This document shows, piece after piece, positions 27,622 to 37,918 of a DNA stretch of 64,000 nt; positions within the stretch are counted from its first letter, which is position 1, and each line of letters starts with the position of its first letter. Source of the DNA: Picocystis sp. L7 (Eukaryota > Chlorophyta > Picocystophyceae > Picocystales > Picocystaceae); contig QXJR01000027.1 of NCBI GenBank assembly GCA_020975725.1, positions 434,001-498,000 of the forward strand, read 5' to 3'. Below the pieces are notes generated by a model. It saw only the letters and a list, made by a program, of their open reading frames with translations. It had not been told where the DNA came from and made no database searches. A program made the position numbers and the translations under genes.

Positions 27622-29031
27622 ATGCGCGGCGCCGTCGGCGCGCGGATGGACGAGGAGGTACTGGCACAAGCGCAGGAGAAGGCGCGCCCAAACGTGCCTG
27701 GCGATCAAGGAAAAGGTGTTCTGGATCGAAACCGAGTCCCAGGAAGCCATGACCACGGCGGTGGAAGGAGGCATCGACCACTTCCTGTTCCCGGAAGGAC
27801 GCACGGCGCTTGCGGAAGCCTGGCAAAAGATCGCCAAGATCCATCCCGTGTACTTGAAGGACGGGAAAATGCACGACGATTTGGGGAATCAGGTACGCAC
27901 GAACCCTCGGATCGCGAACGTAGCACGAGAGCCTTTCCTGCAGGCGGAGTCGATCGCCCGCAAGGGCAAACAAGTGACTTTCATGCGAACAGTAAGTCTC
28001 TTACTGGCGCCTTTTACTGCTCTCGCAGAACATCATGTGGTGCCATAGTGCTGAGCGGGGACGGCAAATCCCTTTGCCTGTCTAAGTCCCTCCCAGTCTC
28101 CAAAGCCCACGACAAAGCCAAGCAGCTACGGTGACTGCACGAAATCTGCCTACGTCGTCGCTGACCGATCGATGATCAGATTGGACTCTTCCAGGTGATC
28201 GAGGGGAACGATGACTTGGATGCGGCGGTTTCAATGGCCGGAAAAGGGGATATCGTGGTCGTGGATCCAAGGGATTGGCAAATCATCCCTGCAGAGAATC
28301 TCGTGGCAGCCTATCAACCAGAAGTCCAAACCCAGCTTCTTGCTACTGTTGGTACTGCAGCAGCAGCACAAGTAATGTTGGAATCGCTGGAAGTTGGCAC
28401 AGACGGTGTTGTGCTCAGGACGAACGAGTCTGAGGAGGTGCGCAAACTCGTAGGATACCGAGAAGGGCTTCTCCGAGGTGAGGCATTGACTCTGGAAGTT
28501 GCAGAGGTTGTACGTGTCTTGCGGGTGGGTATGGGCGATCGAGCTTGCACAGACTTTTGCACCATGTTGAACCAAGATGAAGGGCTACTGGTTGGAAATT
28601 TTGCCAGAGCACTCTTTCTGGTGGCTTCGGAAAGCGGGGAGTCCCAGTACATTGCCTCCCGGCCTTTTCGTGTCAACGCTGGCCCTGTCCATGCATACAC
28701 GCTGGTTCCAGGTGGCAAAACGAAGTATTTGAGCGAACTATCGGCGGGGGACGAGGTAGTCACCGTGGATGCGACTGGTAGACAGCGCACGGCTATCGTC
28801 GGCAGAATGAAGATAGAAAGGAGGCCGCTGATACTCGTAGAAGCACGAACGTCCGATGGCCGGCACCACAGCGTAATCCTCCAGAACGCGGAAACGGTCA
28901 AGCTTCTGTCTGCTGAGAAGCAACCCTTGAGCGTGGCTGATATCGCGGAAGGAGATCGCGTCCTTGTCCACTTGCAAGCAGAGGCACGGCACACCGGCAT
29001 CGAGATCGAGGAGCAAATTTTGGAACGATGA
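27622..29031 (+). CDS. Archaeal-type 3-dehydroquinate synthase (DHQS-II) homologue, spliced
   Basis: The main exons, about 27710-27991 and 28195-29031, are joined across a 203-nt intron (GTAAGT...TTCCAG). The result is a DHQS-II/AroB'-type protein: KVFWIETESQEAMTTAVEGG near the start, IEGNDDLDAA, a long central domain with DRACTDFC and FRVNAGPVHAYTLVPGGKTKYLSEL, and SAGDEVVTVDATG. In archaea the enzyme makes 3-dehydroquinate from a transaldolase-derived precursor. Plant homologues exist but their role is unclear. No in-frame ATG precedes the conserved N-terminus without splicing. A first exon 27622-27657 and a 52-nt intron (GTACTG...ATCAAG) would fit in phase, but this is inference. No transit peptide results. 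Confidence 0.78.
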
Positions 29032-29239
29032 GTGTTCCTCCAGACCCTTTCATCGGATGCTCGCTCGCACGCACCGCCGTTTCCGACTCACGACCATGTC
29101 TTTTTCGTTCTTCGTTTTCCACCCGATCACGAGTAGGTCGAGCCACCTTCGGTCGGTGTGTTTCTTCTTGGTTTCGAGCGCCCTCCTCAGATCCCACCAG
29201 TGTCGGTTCCCAACGGTCGGGCGCACAACACCTTTCGCG

Positions 29240-30105
29240 ATGGCCGACGAAGCGCACGATCTTCAGCCGGGAGGGATGGGACCTTCTTCCGAGAAGGAAG
29301 TTGCAGAAGCGATCATGTCGGAGCAAGTCACGTTCTCCTGCGACGAGTGCTACGTGTACAAGGTCCGTGGACGGTCTCGGATCTGGTCTTGCAAAGACCG
29401 TCGCGAAGCGAAGCTGGAGAAGGGAAGGACTGACGTGCGTCTTGGACACGAATGGGACGTTTTTTGCGCATGTTCTTCGACCAGATCCCGCCGAAACGGA
29501 CGGCCATGGGACACCGAGCCGAACACTGGAACGTGGACCGCTGGATCCAAGAAGTGCGCGTGAAGGTGGTCTCGCAAGGCGATGCGTGCAAGGTCGTGTT
29601 GGTCGACAAGGAGTCGGACGAGCTCTTTGCGGTGGCACCGATACCCCCTGGCATCAGCATCGACGTGGTCGTGGAACCCGTGCTCGACAGCAGTCGATAT
29701 TACGTGCTTCGCGTGGAGGACACGAGCGACGGACGAACCAGGCACGCCTTCCTCGGCATCGGTTTTCGTCACCGTCCCCATTCGAGCGACTTCTCTGCCG
29801 CCATGTACGAGCACAGGAGGTTCCTTCAGAAGAAGGCGGAGGCCGAGAAGATGGCCGAGGCGTGGGAGGTCCAGGAACAGCGCTCTCCGGTGGACTACAG
29901 CATCCATGGTTCCATCAGCGTGAACGTGAGCAACACCACGGTGTCCACGCGGAAGCTGTCCGACACCAAGACGACGGGCCTGTTCGTCGGGAGGGGTGGG
30001 ATCATGGACATTCCACCTCCGCCTCGATCCACATCGGCTCCCACTCCGGCGGCTGAGGCGACGGAAGGCGAGGATCTCGACTTCGGCGATTTCGTGTCTT
30101 CTTGA
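29240..30105 (+). CDS. NECAP: NECAP-like endocytic adaptor accessory protein, spliced
   Basis: Exons 29240-29362 and 29485-30105 are joined across a 122-nt intron (GTCCGT...GACCAG) and encode 247 residues. The join gives ECYVYKIPPKRTAMGHRA, the hallmark start of the NECAP PHear domain, followed by KVVLVDKESDELFA, SSRYYVLRVED and HAFLGIGF. NECAPs bind AP-2 and other clathrin adaptors and accessory proteins during coated-vesicle formation. The tail after about residue 165 is low-complexity, proline-rich and ends DFGDFVSS, which resembles the acidic/aromatic adaptor-binding motifs of the family without a clear WxxF. The donor is GTCCGT, unusual at positions +3 to +5. Confidence 0.88.
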
Positions 30106-30438
30106 GCCATCGCTTCGTCTTCCGTCCGTCCTGGCTTCACCGCCGCCGCCACTGGCCCCACACGCCTTGGTGTGCGGTTCTCCATCCCAGGAAAGGGCCG
30201 GTCCGATCCAAAGGCGCGTGGAAAACCATCCATGGACGGCGCTTGTCCTTCGCCATCGCAGCAAACGCGTCCGTTCCAGGAATACCTGGATCCACCCCGA
30301 CCCGTATCGATACGGTCCGAAACCGTATCGGATGAGAAACGGATCTCGGTTCTGGATTGGCTCCATGAACCTGGTCGAAGGGGACGGTCTGTAAGGGAGA
30401 GGGGATTCGGGTAGGGTTTGGCCACACGTGTCGACGGG
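30106..30438. promoter_or_regulatory. Glycerol kinase promoter with CCGTATCGATACGG palindrome
   Basis: There is no gene in this 333-base gap. It holds the perfect 14-bp palindrome CCGTATCGATACGG at 30302-30315, followed by the half-site CCGTATCGG at 30323-30331. The core TATCGATA recurs in two other promoters of the window. A transcription-factor site is inferred. Confidence 0.45.
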
Positions 30439-32013
30439 ATGGCTTGGCTGCGACTGGGCAGCGCGTGTCGGACGGTGAGACGAAGCCTCTTCACGGGAGC
30501 GGGAGAGGCACTGGTGGGGGCCATCGACCAAGGGACGCAGTCCACGAGGTTCATGCTCTTCGACAAGGACGTCAATGTGGTGGCCTCGCACCAAATCGAA
30601 CACCGACAGGTCATGCCCAGAGCCGGATGGGTGGAACACGAACCAGAACTGCTGGTGAAAAACACCAAGATGTGCATCGAACGCACGGTCGCAGATGCCA
30701 AGGAAAAATTCGGAAACATCGACGTCAAGGCGGTGGGAGTCACCAACCAACGCGAAACCACCCTGGTGTGGGACAAAACAACCGGACGACCACTGCATAA
30801 CGCCATCGTGTGGCTCGATTCTAGGACCTCCTCCATCTGCCATCGCATGGAAAGAGAACTCTCCAAAGAACACTTCAGGAGCGTCACCGGACTCCCAGTC
30901 AGCACCTACTTCAGCGCGTACAAGCTGCGCTGGATGATGGAAAACTCACCCGTGGTCGCCGAAGCCGTGAAGAACCGAAGCTGCATGATGGGAACCGTGG
31001 ACTCCTGGCTGATCTACAACCTCACCAAAGAAGGAGACAAAGGGGGCGTGCACGTGACTGACGTCACCAACGCCAGCCGGACGAATCTGATGGAACTGAA
31101 AACATGCACCTGGCATCCAGAGAGTGCTTCGCTCTTTGAAATTCCGTTGGAAATCCTTCCAGACATAAAGAGCAACGCTGAAGTGTATGGCCACATTACA
31201 GAAGGGTCCCTCGCCTCTGTCCCAATTGCGGGGTGCATCGGAGATCAGCAAGCAGCTGCTTTAGGCCAAAGATGTATCCCTGGAGAAGCAAAGAACACTT
31301 ACGGCACCGGATGTTTCCTCTTGTTGAATACAGGGGGAGACATTGTAAAATCCACGCACGGGCTTTTGACTACCGTTGGCTTCAAGCTTGGAAAGGACAA
31401 GCCCACGAATTATGCGTTGGAAGGAGCTATAGGGGTGGGTGGTGTTGGCGTCACATGGTTAAAGGATAAACTGAACATCATTGAGTCTGCGGCGGACGTG
31501 GAGAAAGTGGCAGGCTCTGTGGAAGATACAGCTGGCGTGTACTTCGTTCCAGCCTTTGGTGGACTTCTGGCACCCCACTGGGATGAAGACGCTAGGGGTA
31601 CAATAGTGGGACTGACCCAATACACGACGAAGGCCCACATTGCACGTTCCATGCTGGAGGCAATATGCTTCCAGACAAGGGAGGTGCTGGATGCAATGAA
31701 GAAAGATGCAACCAACCTGGATTTGAAAGTCCTCCGAGTTGACGGCGGCGCCAGCAACAATAACCTCCTGATGCAGATGCAAGCAGATATTCTGGGCCTC
31801 CCTGTGATTCGACCGCCAAGTGTTGAAACCACTGTGGCAGGCGCAGCCATATCTGCTGGACTGGCAGTGGGCCTGTTCAGTGAAAAGCAGATCTTTTATG
31901 GACACACGGATACAAAGGTTTTCCAGCCTACGACCACAGAATTAGACAGAGACAGTAGGTATGCATGGTGGACCAGAGCAGTTGAGAGGAGCAAGGCATG
32001 GGCGATTGAGTAA
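30439..32013 (+). CDS. Glycerol kinase
   Basis: The 524-residue FGGY-family kinase phosphorylates glycerol to glycerol-3-phosphate with ATP. Visible motifs are the phosphate-1 region AIDQGTQSTRFMLFD, GWVEHEP, the substrate loop NQRETTLVWD, the WLDSRT segment, GDQQAAALGQ, NTYGTGCFLLLNTG and the C-terminal LRVDGGASNNNLLMQ plus ETTVAGAAISAGLAVG. The length matches the family. The first 22 residues (MAWLRLGSACRTVRRSLFTG) form a basic, hydrophobic presequence, possibly mitochondrial targeting. The ATG at 30439 is the first in frame after a non-ATG stretch. It would feed glycerol into triacylglycerol synthesis or glycolysis. Confidence 0.96.
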   Translation: MAWLRLGSACRTVRRSLFTGAGEALVGAIDQGTQSTRFMLFDKDVNVVASHQIEHRQVMPRAGWVEHEPELLVKNTKMCIERTVADAKEKFGNIDVKAVGVTNQRETTLVWDKTTGRPLHNAIVWLDSRTSSICHRMERELSKEHFRSVTGLPVSTYFSAYKLRWMMENSPVVAEAVKNRSCMMGTVDSWLIYNLTKEGDKGGVHVTDVTNASRTNLMELKTCTWHPESASLFEIPLEILPDIKSNAEVYGHITEGSLASVPIAGCIGDQQAAALGQRCIPGEAKNTYGTGCFLLLNTGGDIVKSTHGLLTTVGFKLGKDKPTNYALEGAIGVGGVGVTWLKDKLNIIESAADVEKVAGSVEDTAGVYFVPAFGGLLAPHWDEDARGTIVGLTQYTTKAHIARSMLEAICFQTREVLDAMKKDATNLDLKVLRVDGGASNNNLLMQMQADILGLPVIRPPSVETTVAGAAISAGLAVGLFSEKQIFYGHTDTKVFQPTTTELDRDSRYAWWTRAVERSKAWAIE

Positions 32014-32227
32014 ATTTTTCTTATTTTTTTTACAACATATGAACACCATGATAATTGATTCGAAGTGACTGCTTATCCTCACGATGCATGAGTGTATACA
32101 GGCTTGGTTGTATGGTACAAGCTATGCACCGTGATATACCAGTCACCCAAGATCCCCACCGACAAAATCACTACAAAGTCTTTTGCCCTTCGTCCGCCAG
32201 TAAGATTTAGGGCCGTGCTGACTGATC

Positions 32228-34057
32228 TCAGTCTTGACAAGCAAATTGCAAGTCATCTGAGGATGTTTCAAGCAGGTATGACTCCAGGAGTCCTTCAAGC
32301 TTGGCCATGTACTCTGCCTCTGTACATCCTTCGAGGGACCCCGGGAGAGATGCACTTTTCTTCACTCGGATGCCATTCTCAGCTGCCGCAAGGACGTATG
32401 CGTCCGACACCAGTTTCTCCAGAGGTGACTGGGATGTAGGAGTGTCGCGGCACATTACTTTGCTGATCTCATACGGAGACAGCATTGACATACTACCCTT
32501 CCGCAACAACAAAACAGAAATGCGATACACTCTTTCGCATTCAGGACGCAACCCAACACCGTTCTGTCTCAAGAGTGCAAGGTCTTCCTCCACATCAATG
32601 CTGCTGATGTACGAGCAGGTAGCAGCATCAAAGGGGACCTTCGCCTGCGGCCAGTACGCCCACTCAAAAGAGCAGTCCATAAAACTGGACGGAAGGCAGT
32701 ATCCATGATCGATTGGTATCAGATCGTAACCTCCTGGTGCTTCCTTCACCAATATATTGCCTCCGTTGCGGTCCGTGTTCGCCAACCTGATATCCAGGAG
32801 GCATATCTTGTGAACCTGTTTCACAGAAAACAGGGAAGGTCCCATGTTCTCGCAGTCCGACTCAGACAGAACAAACTGCTGGAGGCTGCCTACCTTCCCA
32901 TCACCGAACTTGACAAGTGTCGTGGCCGGAACACCCGAGAAGTGATCCTTGTCCAGCAGGAATGCAGCCACCTCCCGCTTTGCACCTTCCCCTACCTTGG
33001 TGCCACGGCGCAAGCCTTCGCCAGGAACGGTGGGGATGTACGTCAATGGCCTTGGGTTGTTTGCTGCAAGCGGTTCTTCGTCCTCTGGTTTGAAGACAGC
33101 CACGGGGGATCCCCCATCATCATACATCATATACGCTCCACCTGAACCGGACGCAGCCAGCTCTGGATAAAATCCATGAAGCAAACCCCTCTTTGCGGCC
33201 TCAATGCTCTGGGACAACACGTATCCATCTTCTGCTGCTGCATCATTTCCATCCATCTTGTGCGGATTCAGGACTTCTAAGGAGAGGTTGCCAATCCTAG
33301 AAATTCCATAGCTAGCAAGTGTCCTATCGTCTTGCAGCTCCTTCCCCTTGTACATGAGGCGATGGGAATTCACATCAATTCCATGGTCCTCGCCCAGCTT
33401 CTGTTTCAAGCTTTCGATACTTTCGCTGGACGATATTGTAAGTTCAAGCTTCTTTCCCGTGGCCGACTGCACCCTCACGCGTGCGCGATTCCTCACTAAC
33501 AGGTGCAGGATCGTGCCATCTGCCAGGGGTGTCTCAGAGATCGAACTCTCATCGTCAAGCTCTCGGCCCCTCAACAGGAGCTGCATGTCCCCTGGGTCAA
33601 TACCTTCTTGCTTCTGGACCACCTCCTTCAAATCTCTCACCGATTGGCTGCGACGGATGGCAACCTCGGTCTCATGCTCAACCGTTCTGACCCGAACATA
33701 CAGCAAGTCTTTCAATCGGACCGCCATGTGCATCACGTCACCGCCAAGGCTTTCAGCGACTGTGGTCATGTGTGCAACCTCATTGTTCTTTTTCAGCTCT
33801 GGGTTGCCGAAGGTCAGCTTCTTCCCAGAGCGGACCACACCTTGATTCGTGTGGATCCCAAACGAAAGATCGACGATAGGTTCATGCTCCATGACACGGA
33901 CCGTGCGAATGTCCCCTGCAGCATTGCTGCATGTCATGTACAAAGAGATCTCATCTTCACTCTCTCTTGGCGCAGGCGGCGGGACAACAGGCGATACCAC
34001 GTCTGTGCGAGTCACCAGCTTCCTTGTCAACAACGACTTGGTCGTGGTTGTCGACAT
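32228..34057 (-). CDS. Phosphatidylinositol 4-kinase gamma with ubiquitin-like domains
   Basis: The 609-residue protein has a plant PI4K-gamma layout. Two ubiquitin-like folds are clear (about 110-190 with IDPGDMQLLLRGREL, and about 190-265 with SHRLMYKGKELQDDRTLASYGI), and the first 100 residues may be a third, degenerate one. The kinase domain runs from about 275, with GGAYMMYDDGG, AVFKPEDEEP, the KREVAAFLLD segment, the catalytic-type DIRLANTDRNGGNILV and IPIDHGYCLP. Plant members of this type show little lipid kinase activity and may act as protein kinases. Localisation is probably nucleus or cytosol. One exon. Its 5' end faces a 1.8-kb stretch without firm genes. Confidence 0.93.
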   Translation of the reverse strand: MSTTTTKSLLTRKLVTRTDVVSPVVPPPAPRESEDEISLYMTCSNAAGDIRTVRVMEHEPIVDLSFGIHTNQGVVRSGKKLTFGNPELKKNNEVAHMTTVAESLGGDVMHMAVRLKDLLYVRVRTVEHETEVAIRRSQSVRDLKEVVQKQEGIDPGDMQLLLRGRELDDESSISETPLADGTILHLLVRNRARVRVQSATGKKLELTISSSESIESLKQKLGEDHGIDVNSHRLMYKGKELQDDRTLASYGISRIGNLSLEVLNPHKMDGNDAAAEDGYVLSQSIEAAKRGLLHGFYPELAASGSGGAYMMYDDGGSPVAVFKPEDEEPLAANNPRPLTYIPTVPGEGLRRGTKVGEGAKREVAAFLLDKDHFSGVPATTLVKFGDGKVGSLQQFVLSESDCENMGPSLFSVKQVHKICLLDIRLANTDRNGGNILVKEAPGGYDLIPIDHGYCLPSSFMDCSFEWAYWPQAKVPFDAATCSYISSIDVEEDLALLRQNGVGLRPECERVYRISVLLLRKGSMSMLSPYEISKVMCRDTPTSQSPLEKLVSDAYVLAAAENGIRVKKSASLPGSLEGCTEAEYMAKLEGLLESYLLETSSDDLQFACQD

Positions 34058-35908
34058 CTTGTCTACAATTTTCCTCGTCTTCCTGATTTCTGTTCTATAT
34101 CTAGCCTACGTTCCGACGATCTCAAGAGGACGAGAGACTCTCGACTTGTCTTGATCTTCGGCCTCCTTCTAGTGTGTGTGGCCGAAGAGTTCGGAAGACA
34201 CGTGCACCGCCTGGTTCGAGGACGGTCGTGCCTCGTTCGCTCACTCCAACCTTCGGATCCTCCGATTCGCAGCAGGTGCCGTCCAGAGGATAGCTCACCT
34301 GTCCCACGGCTCGGCCGTCTATGCGCTCAGCAGCGCTCCTGTGCCCAAGTCGTACTCCACGCACCTACAACCGCAACCCACGGCGCAGGCGCGCGCGCGA
34401 TGGCGCGCGCGCCGGTCCTGCAACCACCAGCAGACGAAGCACGCACTTTAACTCGGCTGGAGTGCGCCGCGTTCGCTCGGAATGCCGTCCGCTGGGAGCG
34501 CAATGCGCACGCGCCAGGTGCGCGTGCAAGTCGATGATCGGAAGAATGTGACCTGTTCGTCACTCGAGGTGTGGTCTCGTCCTTGACACGGGTCGACGTC
34601 GCTCCGATTGCCGTCGAGGATACCCTAGCGATTCAGGGATTTGAGAGGGACGATGGATGCGCCTCTGCGGGTGCTGAATACGGTCATCCGCAGCGTGAAG
34701 GCCGAGGTATGGTGACCCGAAGAGGACAAGGAAGATAACGTGGGGCGGTCTCGGTCGAGGATGGATCGGTCCTCTGCGGGGGATGCGAACGACGGGGGAC
34801 GGACGTCGACCCCTCTCGGTCACGTGCTTCGACATCACCCGCAGAGGATCCACCGAGACGAGGGGTGTTCGAGGGGGGCAGGTCCTTCCTCCTTCGCCAA
34901 CCGTGGGTTCGTTCGCCCCGGCGAGGGCCGTTCCATCCATCCAGAAGGCTCCACCACGCGTCTCCCATGTGTCGAAAGGGGGGCATACGCCGTTCCCGTG
35001 TCGGATGTGGACGACCCACCTCGTTCCGGATCCGCGTCTGCATCCCATACCTCGAATCGGAGACACCGGTCTCGCGTCCCCCCAAAGGGGGGCATGGGTG
35101 GTTTTCCCCCCGTTTCGTTCCGTCACGTTTCCCTCCCCCCTTCGGCGGAGGGACGGACGAGGGAGGAGACAGGGAGTGTGTGTGTGTGAGAGACAGGGAG
35201 AGAGAGAGAGAGAAACAGGGACCCACGAACGTGGTGGGTCAAATCGAAGCGCACGTGATCGCGAACGGTCCCAAATGGACCGCACGTCGGAGGCTCGCAC
35301 CAAGAAGGGAACTCGACCTGCCGTGGCGTGCAGAGGAGCCGGCGAACGCCGTGCTCCGAATGCACGAAGAACGACGCGTACCAGTCCGCGGATGGTGAAC
35401 TGCGATGGTTCGTTCCCCTCGTCTGCGCACGAGTCCAACCCGGCAGGGCACGTGCCACGGAACGGTGCATCCGCACGCTCCCAAGCTTCGCGCACCGCCG
35501 GTTGCCCTCCCGATCGATCCCAGGCCTGCGACTGCACCGCCCTCGACGCACCGTTTCGGATCCGTCGAAATCGCAACGACGTTCACGTCTCGCACGCCGA
35601 CACGTGATTTCGTCGAACCGTCGGAGACGTTCGCCCGCGCGAGACCTCGGTTCGCACGGGTACATCCACGGTCGGGGGTGGACGGCACGGCACGGCACCT
35701 CTAGGTTCGCGTCTGCTTCGTTTCCAGGCGTCGCCATCCACTTCGCACCGTCCGATCGCGCACGCGACTCCCTCGGTATCCAGCTGTCGAGGGGGTGGGT
35801 ACGGTTACCCCCCCCCCACCCGTACCGGCGGGAAGGGTTGACCGCCCCTGTAGCACGTCCGGTTCCTCGTGCTTCGATGGAGCACGATGGAGACGAGGGG
35901 ATTGGCGC
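34058..35908. other. GC-rich low-complexity region between PI4K-gamma and a basic protein gene
   Basis: 1.85 kb with no supportable gene. Long open frames run on both strands, as expected from GC-rich DNA lacking AT-rich stops, but they lack family motifs. The region includes a GT/GA microsatellite (about 35175-35215), GCGCGC-rich DNA near 34385-34415, and CCTCTGCGG/CCGCAGAGG words at about 34773 and 34845. An 18-codon stretch from 34653 ending at a GTATGG could be a first coding exon, but no partner exon was found. Confidence 0.4.
35175..35215. repeat. GT/GA simple-sequence repeat
   Basis: Alternating GT then GA dinucleotides (gtgtgtgtgtgagag, then gagagagagaga). It is a short microsatellite in noncoding DNA and likely polymorphic. 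Confidence 0.85.
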
Positions 35909-37027
35909 ATGGACGCGCGCGTGCTGGGCTCGCTGGGAGGCGGCAGGAGGGAGGCGAGGGCCGTCCGAACGGTCAGAGGGGGGACCGGGAGGGGCGGGTG
36001 GACGACCACGAGGCGACAGGAGGGGAGAGTGGCGTGGGAAGTGGCGAAGGAAAGAGCCGCGAAGCGAAAAGAAACGTGGGACCGATGGGACGAAGAACAA
36101 AGGATCAGGGAAAGACAGTGCAAGAGAGAAGGAGCGAAAGACGCCTGGAAACAAGAGGAACAAGCGTTGGATAGAAGGAGGAGGAACCTGGAGCGATTCC
36201 GATACCACAGCGAACGCGTCGAACGAGCCAAGGACGCCAAAGACGTCGACGAAGGACGACAGCTCGCCGGGCTTCGACGCGATAGATCGCCTAGCCGGAG
36301 GCAAGAACGTCCGCCAGAGTTGGAACGGGTACGAGACTTGAAAGACAACGCAAGGATTCGGCAAGCGGCCAGGAAAGCCCAGGGGTCGTTGGAAAGCTAC
36401 AGCATCCAAGAATTGAGGGCACGGGTGGCCGACTTCGAGCGTGTCGCGTCCACCTCCCCTCCGCCTTCCACCGATAAGCAACGTCCGTACACGGAAGAAA
36501 AAACGCGATCGTCCAGGACGGTTATGCCAGGACAAGCGAATCGAAGGAACCTCAAATCTAAGAGGAGATCTTTGCGGAACGAGGAAAGAAACGGGTCTTT
36601 CCAGCCAGCTTCCAGGAAGGAGGCAAGGAACAAGTCAGGTCGCATGAGCAGATGGATCGATGGTTCTGGTGACTCTCGCAGAGGATGGGAATCCATGGAC
36701 TTCAAAGTGGACGTGCAGGGTCTTCTTTTGAGCTTTCAGCGCCTCTTCCGCGAGGACGAAGGTCTGGCAAGCATGCCTTATAGGGAATCTGCTTTTCCCG
36801 GAGAAGAAGAGATGCCTTATAATTCTCCAAGAAAGTCTGCTGAGCAACCCGTCCGACGAGGACGGGCTGGAAAAAAGCCCACCAAACGGAAGAGAACCAG
36901 GGTGCCTCCTCGGGTGCAGGCCGAAAGACAGGCGCGAGCCAGAGAAGCAGCATGGGCAGCGTTTCGTGGGGAAGCTCCTCCTGTGGCTGCAGGCGCTGTG
37001 CTTGGTGGTAAGCGAATCGACTGGTAA
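35909..37027 (+). CDS. Highly charged coiled-coil protein of unknown function
   Basis: A 372-residue, Arg/Lys/Glu-rich protein. Residues about 55-140 are a long charged helix, probably coiled coil (EVAKERAAKRKETWDRWDEE and similar). The middle is Ser/Pro-rich with several basic clusters that could be nuclear signals (KPTKRKRTRVPPR near 330). The C-terminus is RVQAERQARAREAAWAAFRG, then GGKRIDW. The open frame extends upstream, but the ATG at 35909 is the first after a proline-rich, noncoding-looking stretch. No family was recognised. It is convergent with the Gemin8-like gene, with only 73 bases between the stops. Confidence 0.6.
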   Translation: MDARVLGSLGGGRREARAVRTVRGGTGRGGWTTTRRQEGRVAWEVAKERAAKRKETWDRWDEEQRIRERQCKREGAKDAWKQEEQALDRRRRNLERFRYHSERVERAKDAKDVDEGRQLAGLRRDRSPSRRQERPPELERVRDLKDNARIRQAARKAQGSLESYSIQELRARVADFERVASTSPPPSTDKQRPYTEEKTRSSRTVMPGQANRRNLKSKRRSLRNEERNGSFQPASRKEARNKSGRMSRWIDGSGDSRRGWESMDFKVDVQGLLLSFQRLFREDEGLASMPYRESAFPGEEEMPYNSPRKSAEQPVRRGRAGKKPTKRKRTRVPPRVQAERQARAREAAWAAFRGEAPPVAAGAVLGGKRIDW

Positions 37028-37100
37028 TTTTCCCGAGAAATCGGCGCAAACCGTCGAAAAGAAGAATAAGTTCTGTTTCCTTCCCTTCAACTCCCGATTC

Positions 37101-37610
37101 TTACAGGGGCCTCAAGGGTTCACACGGCCAAAGTGGCGCACGTACAGACCGTGCCTTCGCGTCGTAATGTGCGTTCAGCTCCGCTTCCAGGTTGGCGATC
37201 GAGCGCCCTCCAGCCTCGCCATAGAGCGCTTGCAGATGTCCTATGGTGCGGGAGTGCGGGTCCACAAATTCACTCCGATGCGTAGTTTCCCGCTTGCCAC
37301 GTGGAGACACATCGCTGCCGTTTCTTGCAGAGTTCCTTTTCCTTTTCTCCTCGCTTTCGGCGAACCTCTTCGTCCACTCGTCCGTGAGTTCCCACTCGAT
37401 TTCCTCCTCGTCGCTGTCTCCCGCTTCGACTCCTTCCTCCCTCGTGTACAGGAACGAAGGCTCCGGTTCGTCTTCCTCCACATGCCTCGTCCTTTTCCAC
37501 CACCGCCACGAACGTAAGAAAGCTTCCTTGTGCCTTTCGTTCCAGAGGTGCATTCGTTGGTCCGCGTCGCTCGTTCCCGCCATCGTCGCTCCCGTCGATC
37601 CATCCCTCAT
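37101..37610 (-). CDS. Gemin8-like SMN-complex protein
   Basis: A 169-residue protein whose layout matches Gemin8. An N-terminal aromatic helix (HLWNERHKEAFLRSWRWWKR) stands in for the YWxHYxxAMxWMxxHxxAYR region. A central acidic part follows, ending in EWELTDEWTKRFAESEEKRK, compared with the family's ITEELRxYFAETExHRxER. The C-terminal block HLQALYGEAGGRSIANLEAELNAHYD, then PLWPCEPLRPL, aligns with the RLYGxxAAKIQAMEAxxxxxFD...YWPxIPL end of Gemin8. Gemin8 bridges SMN and Gemin6/7 during Sm-ring assembly on snRNAs. Similarity is weak and read by eye. An alternative start lies at 37583. Confidence 0.55.
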   Translation of the reverse strand: MRDGSTGATMAGTSDADQRMHLWNERHKEAFLRSWRWWKRTRHVEEDEPEPSFLYTREEGVEAGDSDEEEIEWELTDEWTKRFAESEEKRKRNSARNGSDVSPRGKRETTHRSEFVDPHSRTIGHLQALYGEAGGRSIANLEAELNAHYDAKARSVRAPLWPCEPLRPL

Positions 37611-37918
37611 CGATGTCTTTTCTCATAAATATCGATATTACACGCCCCATCGCATCGCGATCTCTCTTCATCGAGATCTCTCGCCCCATAATCTCGATAG
37701 GATGCCCTACCTCGCGATGTAATGGATCGAAGATCTCGATGAACGGATCAGGTCCCCCCGTCCTTTCGTCTTCCCTGGGCGTCCCCTCTGGTTCCCTCTC
37801 AAACAGGCCTGGAACGTCTCTCCACCATGGTTAAAACGTGCAAAAACACGACAGAAGGCGAACCGAAGCACGAGCGCAAGCGCGCGTTTCGCGAAGGTTC
37901 TGCCGCACTTCGGGAAGG
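37611..37918. promoter_or_regulatory. Divergent promoter with AATATCGATATT palindrome
   Basis: 308 bases between the divergent Gemin8-like and TPR-CS genes. They hold a perfect 12-bp palindrome AATATCGATATT at 37629-37640 and several related TCGAGATCTC/ATCTCGAT words up to about 37745. The TATCGATA core also occurs at 30304 and in the 48.2-kb promoter. A regulatory role is inferred. Confidence 0.5.

Noticed and set aside
29350-30905. Long minus-strand open frames (507 and 336 codons)
   Set aside because: They are antisense to NECAP and glycerol kinase, whose plus-strand motifs are unambiguous.
34653-34706. 18-codon stretch ending at GTATGG, a possible first exon
   Set aside because: No downstream exon in phase with a recognisable protein was found within the next 1.2 kb.
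35123-36535. 470-codon minus-strand open frame
   Set aside because: It is antisense to the charged plus-strand gene and GC-rich low-complexity DNA. It is Arg/Ser/Pro-rich with no motif, so it is a composition effect.
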